The notes: generated by a model not told the origin, from the letters alone. Positions 27,415-37,235 are shown, counted from the first letter of the stretch. The stretch: 64,000 bases of DNA from Bacillota bacterium (GCA_023664625.1 JAMPFD010000001.1:1-64000); one strand, 5' to 3'. Numbers and translations: made by a program.

Positions 27415-27612
27415 TCATGGTTTTAACTGCTTTCTGTAAACAGAATCCCAAGTACTACCGTCTTTATCTTTCCGTACGGCATCTTTAGATATGAATATGA
27501 GTGCTTTTTGCCAGAATGTCTTTTTGCTGTCGTGCTCCTTTACACGTTCTTTAAAGCTCCCTGTTTCACCGATATATACCTGTGGCTTGGTAGATCCTTC
27601 TTCATACAGGAT
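27415..27612 (-). pseudogene. Remnant of a GIY-YIG domain gene
   Basis: On the minus strand this reads a GIY-YIG-like stretch: KPQVYIGETGSFKERVKEHD, then FWQKALIFISKD, and ends DSVYRKQLKP before a stop at 27415-27417. Both ends are missing and no start is seen, so it is a fragment. It resembles GIY-YIG proteins of the type found in restriction systems. Confidence 0.6.
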
Positions 27613-27714
27613 ACTGTGTCAAAAAGTGTATATGAATAAGGCTTTAACAAGGTCAACACTTGCACATCAGCCCTAAAGTTTGTAATTTAGGAGTGAGCAA
27701 ACAACGGATAATAA

Positions 27715-27901
27715 AATCCCTAAGAAAAAGTTGGTACCCCGTAAGAAGTTTGTATCTTTATAATTGTAAACAAATAAGATAGGAGAATAGATTGCGATAA
27801 TTACCGATCGTAAAGTTACTGAAATTTTCTGTATTATCGATGAATTTTCCAAAAAAAATACACGAAGAACTTGACAAAAATGTGTATCCGAGCCTCCCTG
27901 G
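27715..27901 (+). pseudogene. Truncated IS982-like transposase start
   Basis: From about 27793 the plus strand reads IITDRKVTEIFCIIDEFSK, as at the N-terminus of IS982-family transposases in Bacteroides. A run of eight As at 27848-27855 then shifts the frame to KIHEELDKN. The sequence stops abruptly at 27901 where the 277-bp repeat begins, so the element is broken by that junction. The left end of the IS was not pinned down. Confidence 0.5.
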
Positions 27902-28178
27902 CGGCGACGGAAGGAACATGACCTTCTCGCAGGTGGGCATGACACGGATGATGGGACAGAGCATGGAAATTGAAGATGCCGTGACACAGGCTGTCAACAC
28001 AACTGCACGCATGAGCATCAACGGCGATAAAGCCTTGGTCTATGACAAGGACGGCAACATAGTGATGAAACTGACAAGAGTCGTGAAAAAGTAAGTTTTC
28101 TATATAGCAAGAAAGAGCAACAGATATGCAAAAACTCCTTTACGGAACACAGCATATTCTGTTGCTCTTCTTTTTTAT
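27902..28178. repeat. 277-bp direct repeat, copy B (right of Wadjet)
   Basis: Exact duplicate of 20632-20908. It contains the last 193 coding bases of the META gene (to the stop at 28092-28094) plus the terminator. Without the gene's 5' part it is not expressed as a META lipoprotein; a reading frame from 27840 joins the IS remnant to it. Confidence 0.95.
28112..28178 (+). terminator. Duplicate terminator
   Basis: Exact copy of 20842-20908, now between the repeat and the convergent minus-strand gene at 28244. Confidence 0.8.
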
Positions 28179-28243
28179 CTGTACGTCCTTACCATGCTGT
28201 GCCCAGAGACGGTATCTCTCACGGCATCAGAACAGCATTGGCA

Positions 28244-30385
28244 TTATTGCTGTTCCACCGAACGGTATATGGTCTTCTTCCCATTTTTGATGATCAGCTG
28301 TCCGTCTGCCGGCGAGACGGTTCTCCTACCGGAAATGTCGTACATCCGGACACCGGCATCTCCCATTCCTTTCCAGACGTGCTCCAAGCCTGACGCCGTA
28401 TCGGCAGAGAACACGATGATCACAAGATTTGTATTGGTATTGTTCTTTGTAAGACTGTAAGTCTCCCCCGCCAGTGCATGGAATGAGTATTTGCTCTCCG
28501 CGTCTGGCGAGAAAGAAGTGCCGTTTAGATATGATTTGCCGGAGCCGGAGGTAAAATAAAGCGTTACCGTACAGTCATATACAGGAGAAATCGCCACACT
28601 TGTACTTGACTCCATCTTTACGCAGACATCGTATGTCACTCCGGCATATGTCACTGTTCCTTTCTTCGCATAGTTTCCCTTTACGGATACGATGTCAGGC
28701 ATCGAGGGAGTGTTTCCCGTAAAATGGCATATCTCTTCTGACGGTATGGACGATGGAGGAAGGTCTCTCTTTATATTTATTGTATAGGTTCTCATTGTCA
28801 CTCCGTCCTCCGCTTCTATGGTAAATGCAGCCGTTACCATAGAGCCTTGTGCCGGTGTCTTAACGATGTAGCTATTACCTGATATGGTCACACCGGTATA
28901 CTCTTTTATTTTCGCATTTTCCGCAGGGATGACAGTTATCACATATTGTGTCTCCACGACATCGTATGGAACGTTCATCATATAGGAATTGTCAACAGTT
29001 ATCGGATTCCCGTCTATCAAGAACGTCGCCGACGCATCATTTGACAATACAGGACCGGCATCATATTGAATTTCCTGTGACTTCAGAATATAGTCACACT
29101 CTATCTCCGGCATATTCATAGGCGTACCGTCCACATTCAGTTCAGTACCACATGGTACCGTTATCCACTTTTCCTCACCAGGCAGAAGCCCACGCAATGA
29201 TGTCCCGCTGCGGTTGCCGTCTATCGCGAAATAAGCATCACGGTATATTGGGGCCACACCTGTATTGGTTACTAATATATTCGTAACGGTTCCGTCGGTA
29301 GTGCATCGCTTCACCACGAAATGGTATCCGGTCGCAAAAGCAGCACTCTTGAAACGCTCACCGGTACCATACACGCCCTCAGGTGCATCGTTTGCTATCA
29401 TGAAAGTGACATGGTACTTCGAGGCCTGCTCTTCCCATGTATGCCCATACATTCCTGCCGGATTAAGAAAATTCTTCTGATCGTTGTCCGTATAATAGCT
29501 TATCTCACCACCAGCAAATCCTTTCTGCCAGCGTGTCTCGCTTCCTATCGCATTCCAGCACTCCTCGTTATAGCCGTCATTTGTGCCTGTCTCATGGTCT
29601 TTGTGCATGAAAGAGTCATCGAAACAGCCGAACGGAATTGTCATCAATGCTGCATCTTCCGTGACAGGCGACAGAGAACTGTCCGTTGCGTCTATGGATA
29701 TTCCCCACGGAATTGACGTCATAGTCTTCTCCATATGGATGAAGAACTCTTTCTGATACTCCTTCGACGGGAAGTTCTTCCCCAGTTGCAAGGCTGTACC
29801 AAAAATATGATACTCGCTCCAATGTCCGAATCCCACTTCCAGAAAGGCAAGGCGAGGGTCTGAGGAATAGCGTGCCGCGAAATCACTATAGAACTGTTTT
29901 GTAAAGCGTTTCAGTTCCTCGTTACTCCAGTCAGCGTAATAGGTCGGCCCGTCACCTTTAACTTTATTGTAAGTCTCGGAGTAATCGCTGCGGTCCTTTA
30001 TGTATTGCGGGACAGCTGTCATACCCGCCGTCTTGCCGTCCACGTCTTTGGAATCGGGATACTCATAGCGGAAACGTGCTATCAACTGATGGCCACGTGA
30101 AGAGACATCATCAAGAATATTGTCAAACCAAGTCCAGTCGTATTGTATCGTACCGTCATCGGCACATCCTGTTACAACCTTACACGGAAGACAGTAAGCG
30201 AACTCCAACTGTATGCTTTGCCCGTGTGTATCTTTCAGGTCTTCAGCCTGTTCCGGCCACAATACAAGTCCGGTCATTGGCTGTGGTTTTGTCACCGCAC
30301 TCCTCAGAACGACTTCTGAAGACTCCGCCATGGCATTCATTACCGTCATCACTGTTGCGATGAATGATATTAAAGTCTTTTTCAT
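28244..30385 (-). CDS. Secreted DUF4832-like protein with C-terminal sorting-like tail
   Basis: A 713-aa exported protein. A signal peptide covers residues 1-20. The first 450 residues look like a DUF4832/DUF4874 TIM-barrel-type domain (TGLVLWPEQ, FRYEYPD, LAFLEVGFGHWSEYH, HVTFMIANDAPEG). Then come Ig/cadherin-like beta domains, and a C-terminal MYDISGRRTVSPADGQLIIKNG tail as in many Prevotella surface proteins (type IX-like sorting signal). It may act on or bind polysaccharide, but the substrate is unknown. Confidence 0.7.
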   Translation of the reverse strand: MKKTLISFIATVMTVMNAMAESSEVVLRSAVTKPQPMTGLVLWPEQAEDLKDTHGQSIQLEFAYCLPCKVVTGCADDGTIQYDWTWFDNILDDVSSRGHQLIARFRYEYPDSKDVDGKTAGMTAVPQYIKDRSDYSETYNKVKGDGPTYYADWSNEELKRFTKQFYSDFAARYSSDPRLAFLEVGFGHWSEYHIFGTALQLGKNFPSKEYQKEFFIHMEKTMTSIPWGISIDATDSSLSPVTEDAALMTIPFGCFDDSFMHKDHETGTNDGYNEECWNAIGSETRWQKGFAGGEISYYTDNDQKNFLNPAGMYGHTWEEQASKYHVTFMIANDAPEGVYGTGERFKSAAFATGYHFVVKRCTTDGTVTNILVTNTGVAPIYRDAYFAIDGNRSGTSLRGLLPGEEKWITVPCGTELNVDGTPMNMPEIECDYILKSQEIQYDAGPVLSNDASATFLIDGNPITVDNSYMMNVPYDVVETQYVITVIPAENAKIKEYTGVTISGNSYIVKTPAQGSMVTAAFTIEAEDGVTMRTYTINIKRDLPPSSIPSEEICHFTGNTPSMPDIVSVKGNYAKKGTVTYAGVTYDVCVKMESSTSVAISPVYDCTVTLYFTSGSGKSYLNGTSFSPDAESKYSFHALAGETYSLTKNNTNTNLVIIVFSADTASGLEHVWKGMGDAGVRMYDISGRRTVSPADGQLIIKNGKKTIYRSVEQQ

Positions 30386-30601
30386 ATTACTACATTTTAT
30401 CTGCTATCTATGTTTTATCAGTATAATACGGCCGTCTTCTGACATCGTGGAAAGATGCCGTCCGTGCCTGTTGCCGTCTTAATAAAGAATATTATTCCGG
30501 CAAGCGAATTGGGATCGTTTTTTATCGGAGAAAACGTCTCTGTATGCACAAGAGGAAAGAAACCCATATTGTCAAGACTTCGCTTTCGGCCTCATAATCC
30601 C

Positions 30602-31276
30602 TTATTTCCCGCTGCAGTCCACAGTCTTCCACACGCCGGCAGCCAATGCAGCACCTAAGAACGGGCCGACGATGAATATCCAAAGGTTTGCCAATGCCGT
30701 GCCACCCTGGAATAATGCCGGCGCAATGGAACGTGCAGGATTGACAGAAGTGCCGGTATAGCGTATGCAGACAAGATGGACGAGAATGAGGCTCAGACCG
30801 ATGGCAATGCCTGCGAAATTGTTTGTTGCGCCGTTGGTCTTTGATGTCGCACCAAGGGCAACGAGAACGAAGATGCAAGTGAAGATAGCCTCTGCCATCA
30901 AGCCGCCAACAATGTTTACACCTTCCTGAAGGTCGTTGGCTCCGGTACCTTCAAGGCCGGCATTTCCCGTAAGCAAGGCCAACAGTGACGAGCCGATAAT
31001 GGCGCCTGCCACCTGGAAGAGCATATACATTCCGGCATCCTTGCAACTCATTCTGCCACTGAGCCATACGCCCAGCGTGATGGCAGGATTGATATGACAG
31101 CCGCTGATGCCGCCAATAGTGTATGCCATTGCCACGACAGCAAGACCAAATGCCATTGCCGTTCCTACGACTGCCGGTATATTGTTTACAGGTTCACAGC
31201 CAAGACTTACAGCCACGCCGCAACCCATCAGCACAAGGATCATTGTGCCGACCATTTCCGCCAAATACTTTTTCAT
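30602..31276 (-). CDS. aqpZ: Aquaporin Z-like water channel
   Basis: A 224-aa MIP-family channel with six predicted membrane helices and both pore motifs: INPAIT near residue 62 and VNPARS near 176. The Arg of the selectivity filter follows the second NPA. The loop residues favour a water channel over a glycerol facilitator. It has its own promoter about 190 bases upstream. Confidence 0.93.
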   Translation of the reverse strand: MKKYLAEMVGTMILVLMGCGVAVSLGCEPVNNIPAVVGTAMAFGLAVVAMAYTIGGISGCHINPAITLGVWLSGRMSCKDAGMYMLFQVAGAIIGSSLLALLTGNAGLEGTGANDLQEGVNIVGGLMAEAIFTCIFVLVALGATSKTNGATNNFAGIAIGLSLILVHLVCIRYTGTSVNPARSIAPALFQGGTALANLWIFIVGPFLGAALAAGVWKTVDCSGK

Positions 31277-31462
31277 AGTTTTCTTGTTTTTAGTTATTAA
31301 TAAAAAAAGTCAGTGAAATACCTCTGATATACTGACAGAACATAGAGGTACGGTTATGGATGATAGTGTTGCAGAAGGAGTTCCTGCTTATGAAAACAAT
31401 TGAATGAGTCAGACAAACATAACCCCGTCCTGTCGTTTTTCTTTGAAATCAATACCCGGATG

Positions 31463-31494
31463 CAAATATACATTATTTTCCTCATACCGCCAAA
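31463..31494 (-). promoter_or_regulatory. Promoter of aqpZ
   Basis: On the minus strand TTTG (31494-31491), exactly 20 bases, then TATATTTG (31470-31463). The leader would be about 180 bases long. Confidence 0.7.
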
Positions 31495-31634
31495 TAAACG
31501 GCTGATTTTTTATCCATTAAGCCCAGAAAATGCAATAATGCCGCTGTAAAGAATACAATATCAACTAAATCCGGAATATCAGCAAGCGGCAAATATTTAT
31601 ATGGATGTTCCTGATTTCGGGATAGCGGCACATA

Positions 31635-32228
31635 TCAGTCAGGCTCCTGTCCCATGCATCCCACACGGTCTTCCTCCGTCAGCGCCCGTATCACGCGGCA
31701 TGGGTTTCCGGCAGCAAGGACATGCGGCGGTATGTCATGCGTAACGACACTTCCCGCACCTATGACGGCACCATCGCCAATTGTAACTCCGGGAAGAACC
31801 GTAACGTTTGCCGCAAGCCACACATCATTGCCTATAGTCACGGGCTCGGCCTTCATGACTCCCGCATTGCGCTGGTAAGGCAGCAGGGCATGCTTTACGG
31901 TATATATGCCACAGTTCGGGCCGACGAACACATCATCGCCTATCGTGACGACAGCCTCATCAAGTATCGTGAGATTGAAGTTCGCCACAAAGTTTTTCCC
32001 TATGAAAACATGCTTCCCGAAATCGCAGCGGAAAGGCGAATGGATAAGGAACGGAGTGCCTATGCCGCCCAACATGCCGCGTATCAGTTCTTCGCGTTCC
32101 TTCTTCCTGCCCGGTTCCATGGCGTTGAGGCGGAAACATTTGGTCTCCGTATCCTGAAGCATCTGCGAGATGTCTTTGTCAAAGCCATACACCCACTTCC
32201 CTGCATGTAAATCTTCTATGAGTTTCAT
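31635..32228 (-). CDS. Maltose/galactoside O-acetyltransferase-like protein
   Basis: A 197-aa cytoplasmic left-handed beta-helix acetyltransferase using acetyl-CoA. Visible: the Mac-type N-terminal domain (MKLIEDLHAGKWVYGFD), hexapeptide repeats such as VTIGDDVFVGPNCGIYT, the catalytic His in YTVKHAL, and GNDVWLAANVTVLPGVTIG. The start at 32228 gives the usual family length; an upstream ATG at 32306 would add 26 residues. Confidence 0.88.
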   Translation of the reverse strand: MKLIEDLHAGKWVYGFDKDISQMLQDTETKCFRLNAMEPGRKKEREELIRGMLGGIGTPFLIHSPFRCDFGKHVFIGKNFVANFNLTILDEAVVTIGDDVFVGPNCGIYTVKHALLPYQRNAGVMKAEPVTIGNDVWLAANVTVLPGVTIGDGAVIGAGSVVTHDIPPHVLAAGNPCRVIRALTEEDRVGCMGQEPD

Positions 32229-32343
32229 TATTCCAAATATTTTTGCAAAAAGATATTTTTGCTTCCATAGTGGCAGACCGGAAAAGGCCCAAGCCTTTCC
32301 CTTCATCCTTACAGGACACCACCAAGGGAGCCGATTCCAGCTG

Positions 32344-32351
32344 CAAAGTTA
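32344..32351 (-). promoter_or_regulatory. -7 box of the acetyltransferase gene
   Basis: Minus strand TAACTTTG, a perfect -7 box, with TTTC about 20 bases upstream. Transcription would start near 32337, about 110 bases before the ATG at 32228 and downstream of 32306 by some 30 bases, so either start is reachable. Confidence 0.55.
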
Positions 32352-32709
32352 AGCATAAATCTTCAATTACCGAAATTTCATGTCCCGCGAGGGGCACTTC
32401 CGGGGCTGTCAGGCCATGCGAGAGCGAACCGGAAGCGGGAGAGCCTGCCGCAGATTTCCATCAGAGATGCCACAGGTTGCCATGACATCTACCGTAGGTT
32501 TGCCAGAATCCGGCACCGGCGTTAAAATGCCCCTGATACTGCCGCCTATCGTCCCCTGCAGAAAAAGTGTTTCACAGTGTGAAAAAACAGCGTTACAGAA
32601 TGTGAAAACCGTTATATTTTCTTTGCACACCACCACTTCACTTCGCCGGTGCAAGCCGGCAGGGAGACATGCCGCCGTAAAAAAGAATTTCACAACAGTC
32701 ATGTTTTTT

Positions 32710-32741
32710 CTTGCATAATTCACGGAAAGTATGTAACTTTG
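32710..32741 (+). promoter_or_regulatory. Promoter of the cobalamin operon
   Basis: CTTG at 32710-32713, 20 bases, TAACTTTG at 32734-32741. The transcript starts near 32748, just before the riboswitch. Confidence 0.75.
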
Positions 32742-32754
32742 TGGCGGATTTGGC

Positions 32755-32900
32755 AATGGAATCAGGTGAAAATCCTGAACAGTCCCGCTGCTGTAATCTC
32801 TGTTATGGCCGTTTTCAGGAAATCCACTGTTATCCCATGCGTACGGATAACGGGAAGGAGAATACGGAAGAGAAAGTCAGAAGACCTGCCATTCCACGGA
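32755..32900 (+). promoter_or_regulatory. Cobalamin riboswitch
   Basis: Typical B12-box structure. P1 arms TGGAAT (32757-32762) and ATTCCA (32891-32896); the conserved CAGGTGAAAATCCTG, then AGTCCCGCTGCTGTAA; a GCCACTG-like AATCCACTGTT; and near the end AGTCAGAAGACCTGCC. It should switch off the downstream B12 uptake genes when adenosylcobalamin (or related) is bound. Confidence 0.95.
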
Positions 32901-32965
32901 AAGCCGTAGTCCGCTCGTGGGTTAGGGACTATGACAAACAACAACATTCTAAATTCCATGACAGT

Positions 32966-34960
32966 ATGATACCTCTCAGACCGCTGGCATTACTGTTGGC
33001 AGACTTCCTGACCGGCTGCCATGCTTATGCACAACAGTACGACACAATAGCGAAAGAAGACACCATTAGTGCGGTCAGCATCGTGTCCACTTACCGCGGA
33101 CGTGACCTGCGGAGCACTGCCCCGGAATACTCTCTCGGGATGGATGACTTCAGCAAACTCGGCGTAACAGACATAGGCAGCGCACTGCATAAGTTGCCGG
33201 GCGTGACTCTGCGCGACTACGGCGGTGCAGGAGGAATGAAGACTGTCAGCGTACGCGGATTCGGCACAAGGCACACTTCGGTTGTCTACGACGGAGTCTC
33301 GCTGAGCAACTGCCAGAGCGGGGAAATCGACCTCTCTCGCTATTCTATAGACAACGTTGCCGGCCTGTCGCTCATCGTAGGCGACAACGAGGACATCTTT
33401 CAGCCCGTAAGGAACGTCGCCTCGGCAGCAGTGCTTAACATCAGGACCCGGAGATTGCCGACGGACGACCTCAGAACCCGCCTCACGGCACAGCTGCGCA
33501 CCGGTTCATGGGGATACGTCAGCCCTTTTCTGCGTATAGAGAAGAACATCTCGCCTAAGCTCAGCATCAATGCTGCCGGGGAATACACATATGCCGACAA
33601 CGACTATCCCTACACTCTGACAAACGGCATTGAGAAGACTCATGGCAGACGGCAGAACAGCAGAATGAAATCGGGACACGGAGAGCTGAACATCGCCTAC
33701 AGCCCTGACAGCCACAACCGGCTGGCCATGAAACTGTACTACTATGACAACAGCCGGCAGCTGCCTGGGTTAGTTCATCATCAGGTCAATGACAGTAAGG
33801 AGACACTCCGCGAACAGAACGCCGTGGCACAGATGGGATGGAGGGCTTTGCTCACAGAGAAACTGAGGCTGGCATATATTGCAAAGTTCAGCTATGCGAT
33901 GAGTGACTATAAGGATCCGGCATACACAGGCGGCATCATGGACCACCGGTACTATCAGCGTGAGGTGTACACATCGGTATGCCTGCTGTACACTCCTGCC
34001 GAGAAATGGGCTTTTGACTATTCTGCCGATTATTCGTTCAGCAACTTCACGGGAAGTGACGTGGAAATGTACCGCAATCCCCTGCGACATACGGTCCTGC
34101 AGAGCATGACAGGAAAATTTTCCTCCGGCAGGCTGACAGCAACGGCACGACTGATCCATTCCTTATACTATAACGGAGCTTCGGCAGGAGAAAGCGCGCC
34201 AGACATAAACCATCTGTCACCGTCCGTATCTCTCAACCTGAGACTTCTTCCGAGAGAGGAACTGTTCCTGAGACTTTCGTACAAGGACATATTCCGGTCA
34301 CCCACGTTCAATGAACTGTACTACAAGCATTACGGCAGTACGACACTGAAACCCGAGAATACAAGTCAGACGAATCTCGGCATAACCTGGTACAGACAAT
34401 ACGGTCACGGAAGCGAATTCAGCATAACCGCCGACGGATATTTCAACAGTGTTACGGACAAGATTGTCGCCGTTCCGCGAAACATGTTCCTATGGACAAA
34501 CATAAACATGGGACGCGTACGCACACTCGGAGCGGACATAACGGCAAGCGTCACGCACCGTCTGAACAGACTTCACACACTCACATTTACAGGAAACTAC
34601 ACTGCACAGTCAGTAAGGAACCGCAGTGACAAGTCATCGCCATACTACAATCTCCAGATAGCCTATACGCCGGAATATACAGGAAGCGTCTCCATGGCAT
34701 GGGAGAACCCCTGGACAAACCTCTCCGTCAACGGGACAATGGTGACCGAGCGCTGGGCTACGAACGAGCATCTGCCGACAACAATGCTTGACGGCTACAG
34801 CGATTGGAGCGCAACAGCATGGCGAGACATCAGCCTCGGAAAAGGCATGATTCGGCTGCAGCTTGACGTGAAGAACATCTTCGACAAGCAATACGATGTT
34901 GTCCGGTGGTACCCGATGCCAGGACGCAGTTGGAAATTTGCCGTAAGATATACATTATAG
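32966..34960 (+). CDS. btuB: TonB-dependent cobalamin receptor (BtuB-like)
   Basis: A 664-aa outer-membrane beta-barrel with plug. A signal peptide precedes the plug domain (about 30-150: DIGSALHKLPGVTLRDYGG, SVRGFGTRHTSVVYDGV), and the barrel ends with the aromatic C-terminus SWKFAVRYTL. The start at 32966 is downstream of the riboswitch, while a longer reading from 32711 would lie over the promoter. The riboswitch and the neighbours show that it imports cobalamin or related corrinoids, energised by TonB. Confidence 0.92.
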   Translation: MIPLRPLALLLADFLTGCHAYAQQYDTIAKEDTISAVSIVSTYRGRDLRSTAPEYSLGMDDFSKLGVTDIGSALHKLPGVTLRDYGGAGGMKTVSVRGFGTRHTSVVYDGVSLSNCQSGEIDLSRYSIDNVAGLSLIVGDNEDIFQPVRNVASAAVLNIRTRRLPTDDLRTRLTAQLRTGSWGYVSPFLRIEKNISPKLSINAAGEYTYADNDYPYTLTNGIEKTHGRRQNSRMKSGHGELNIAYSPDSHNRLAMKLYYYDNSRQLPGLVHHQVNDSKETLREQNAVAQMGWRALLTEKLRLAYIAKFSYAMSDYKDPAYTGGIMDHRYYQREVYTSVCLLYTPAEKWAFDYSADYSFSNFTGSDVEMYRNPLRHTVLQSMTGKFSSGRLTATARLIHSLYYNGASAGESAPDINHLSPSVSLNLRLLPREELFLRLSYKDIFRSPTFNELYYKHYGSTTLKPENTSQTNLGITWYRQYGHGSEFSITADGYFNSVTDKIVAVPRNMFLWTNINMGRVRTLGADITASVTHRLNRLHTLTFTGNYTAQSVRNRSDKSSPYYNLQIAYTPEYTGSVSMAWENPWTNLSVNGTMVTERWATNEHLPTTMLDGYSDWSATAWRDISLGKGMIRLQLDVKNIFDKQYDVVRWYPMPGRSWKFAVRYTL

Positions 34961-34993
34961 CATCAATCAAAAAGTAACAAAACATAAACAACC

Positions 34994-36109
34994 ATGAAGA
35001 AATTTATCCATCTTTTGGCGGCAGTCTTTGCACTGACAGCCTGTAACAATGACTCCGATTACACATACACCATAGACCCGGTGCTCATAGCCAACGGCCT
35101 GTTCGTTGTCCAGGAGGGCAGCTTTGGCAAGGTTAACGGTTCCATCGGCTACTACGACTACTTCGCAGACAGAAGCGACAATGACAAATACTTTTCCGCA
35201 AACAATGTTGCGCTCACCGGCACCATCAACGATGCTGCAATCTGCGGCAACAACATCTACATCCTCGGCTCCGACGAGAAGACCGTCTATGTGGCAGACA
35301 AGAACACCATGAAAAAAGTCACGAACATCAAACTGGAGATCAGCGGACAGACATTCACTCCACGCCATGCCGTAGTGAACGACAACTACATCTATGTCTC
35401 CACATACGAGAACAAAGTCATTGCCATTGACGGCACCAACAACACCATAATGGAGACCTACGACTGCGGAAGCTACTCTGAAGGCCTGGCACTGCTCAAC
35501 GGCTTCCTCTATGTAGCAAACTCTGACTACGGATACGGCAACGCCTCCATCTCAAAGATAAACCTGCAGACCGGCACTACGGAAACCATAAAGAACAGTA
35601 ATATGTACAACGTGGTGGACGTACAGGTTTCAAAGGGACGGGTCTTCTATCTTGACTCCGGTTCATATTCCCCCCAAGAGCCTTATGCACAGATAAATTA
35701 CGGTATTTTCGAGCTGAAAGCGGACGGCACATCGGAATTTGTCACAGCTGCGACAGAAATGCTTGTCGTCAACCACAGAATCCTCGGTATCAACAACCCT
35801 TATTCTTATCCTGCGGTCAAGCCAGAATATTTCCTCTACGACATAGAGACAAAACAGAAAAACGAATTCTGCAAAGGCACCGAGATTGAGTCACCGAACA
35901 AGATTTCCATGGATCAACTCAACGGGAATGTACTCATCACCTCACGCCACATAATTTCCGGCTATCCAAGCTATGACACTCCGGGATACTGCGCCGTGTA
36001 CAGAATAACATCCCTGGGGAACAACATCTTCACAGGAAGATACCTTGGCAAGTTCGATTGCGGTGTAGGCCCTTCATATGTTATTCCTAACATGAATTAT
36101 GTTCAGTAA
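34994..36109 (+). CDS. btuG: BtuG-like surface cobalamin-binding lipoprotein (DUF5074)
   Basis: A 371-aa lipoprotein (lipobox ALTAC, Cys about 17) made of beta-propeller repeats such as IYVSTYENKVIAID and LYVANSDYGYG. It belongs with the DUF5074/YncE-like propellers; in Bacteroides the BtuG protein next to BtuB captures B12 on the cell surface with very high affinity and hands it to BtuB. Position between btuB and btuF supports that role. It overlaps btuF by 11 bases. Confidence 0.82.
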   Translation: MKKFIHLLAAVFALTACNNDSDYTYTIDPVLIANGLFVVQEGSFGKVNGSIGYYDYFADRSDNDKYFSANNVALTGTINDAAICGNNIYILGSDEKTVYVADKNTMKKVTNIKLEISGQTFTPRHAVVNDNYIYVSTYENKVIAIDGTNNTIMETYDCGSYSEGLALLNGFLYVANSDYGYGNASISKINLQTGTTETIKNSNMYNVVDVQVSKGRVFYLDSGSYSPQEPYAQINYGIFELKADGTSEFVTAATEMLVVNHRILGINNPYSYPAVKPEYFLYDIETKQKNEFCKGTEIESPNKISMDQLNGNVLITSRHIISGYPSYDTPGYCAVYRITSLGNNIFTGRYLGKFDCGVGPSYVIPNMNYVQ

Positions 36110-37235
36110 AAAGTTTTATATTGTTACATTAGCGGCGGTGCTTGCTTTACTCACTTCATGTGCAGGAAGCGGCACCGCTTCCCGTATTGGCGGAGCAGAG
36201 AATGTCAGCATGAAATATGCCAGACTGCTCACCATGCAGGAAAGAGAGGGATTCATATTGGCAGAAATAAAGAATCCGTGGGATACGGCAAAAATACTGC
36301 ACCGCTATATTCTTGTTCCAAAAGGACACGAGAACGACCTGCCGGAAAATATCCCTGAAGGCGACATCGTAGGCATCCCGCTCTCCCACAGCGTCTTCTC
36401 AGGCTCCGTGCACGTCAGCCTCATTGACCGGCTCGGTGCATATAATAGTGTGAGTGGTGTCTGTGACCTGCAGTTTATGAACCTTTCGAAAATCCATACC
36501 GATGCCGGCAAGGGAAAGCTCCGCGACTGTGGCTCAAGCCTTAATCCTGACATCGAGGCCATCATTGACACTTCCCCCGATGCCATTCTTCTGTCCCCGT
36601 TTGAGAACAGCGGTTCTTACGGAAAGCTCGGCAAACTCGGCATTCCTCTCATCGAGTGCGCCGACTATATGGAGACAAGCCCTCTTGGCTGTGCGGAATG
36701 GATGAAGTTCTACGGGATTCTCTTCGGCAAGCAGGCGGAAGCTGACAGTCTTTTTACTTCAATGGAGAAAGACTATAACCAACTGAAAGCTTTGGTGAAA
36801 GGAAAGAAGTCCCCTACCGTCTTCACCGAGAAGAAATACGGCTCCGCATGGTATGTGGCAGGAGCGAACAGCACCATAGGACAGATGCTTTCAGATGCCG
36901 GTGCGGAATATATATTCAAAGATGAACAATCCTCCGGCGCCAGGCCTTATGCCCCTGAGGTGGTATTCGACAGGGCACAGAAGGCACAGATTTGGCTCAT
37001 AAAGTACAATCAGGAGAAACCTCTATCCTATTCTGACCTGTCCAAGGAATGGAGCAATTACACAAAGATGAGCGCATTCAAGAACAGAAACATATTTGCC
37101 TGTAACCTCGGAGAAACCATGTACTACGAGGAAACGCCCTTCCATCCGAATCTCCTGTTAAGAGACTATATAAAGATCTTCCATCCTGAACTTCTGAAAG
37201 ATTATCAGTTAAGATATTACAGATGCTTAGAATAG
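36099..37235 (+). CDS. btuF: Cobalamin ABC transporter substrate-binding protein
   Basis: A 378-aa periplasmic lipoprotein (Cys in LLTSC near residue 21) of the BtuF/FecB-like binding protein family, with the two-lobe pattern IPLSHSVFSG, LNPDIEAIIDTSPDAILLSP and GIPLIECADYMETSPLG. It should bind the corrinoid and deliver it to BtuC. It overlaps btuG and btuC, so the set is one operon. Confidence 0.88.
   Translation: MFSKKFYIVTLAAVLALLTSCAGSGTASRIGGAENVSMKYARLLTMQEREGFILAEIKNPWDTAKILHRYILVPKGHENDLPENIPEGDIVGIPLSHSVFSGSVHVSLIDRLGAYNSVSGVCDLQFMNLSKIHTDAGKGKLRDCGSSLNPDIEAIIDTSPDAILLSPFENSGSYGKLGKLGIPLIECADYMETSPLGCAEWMKFYGILFGKQAEADSLFTSMEKDYNQLKALVKGKKSPTVFTEKKYGSAWYVAGANSTIGQMLSDAGAEYIFKDEQSSGARPYAPEVVFDRAQKAQIWLIKYNQEKPLSYSDLSKEWSNYTKMSAFKNRNIFACNLGETMYYEETPFHPNLLLRDYIKIFHPELLKDYQLRYYRCLE

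Noticed and set aside
27840..28094. 84-codon frame joining the IS remnant to the META tail
   Set aside because: It is a chance fusion across a repeat junction; no signal peptide and no promoter of its own is seen.
32711..32965. N-terminal extension of BtuB
   Set aside because: This part overlaps the promoter and riboswitch; the signal peptide begins at 32966.
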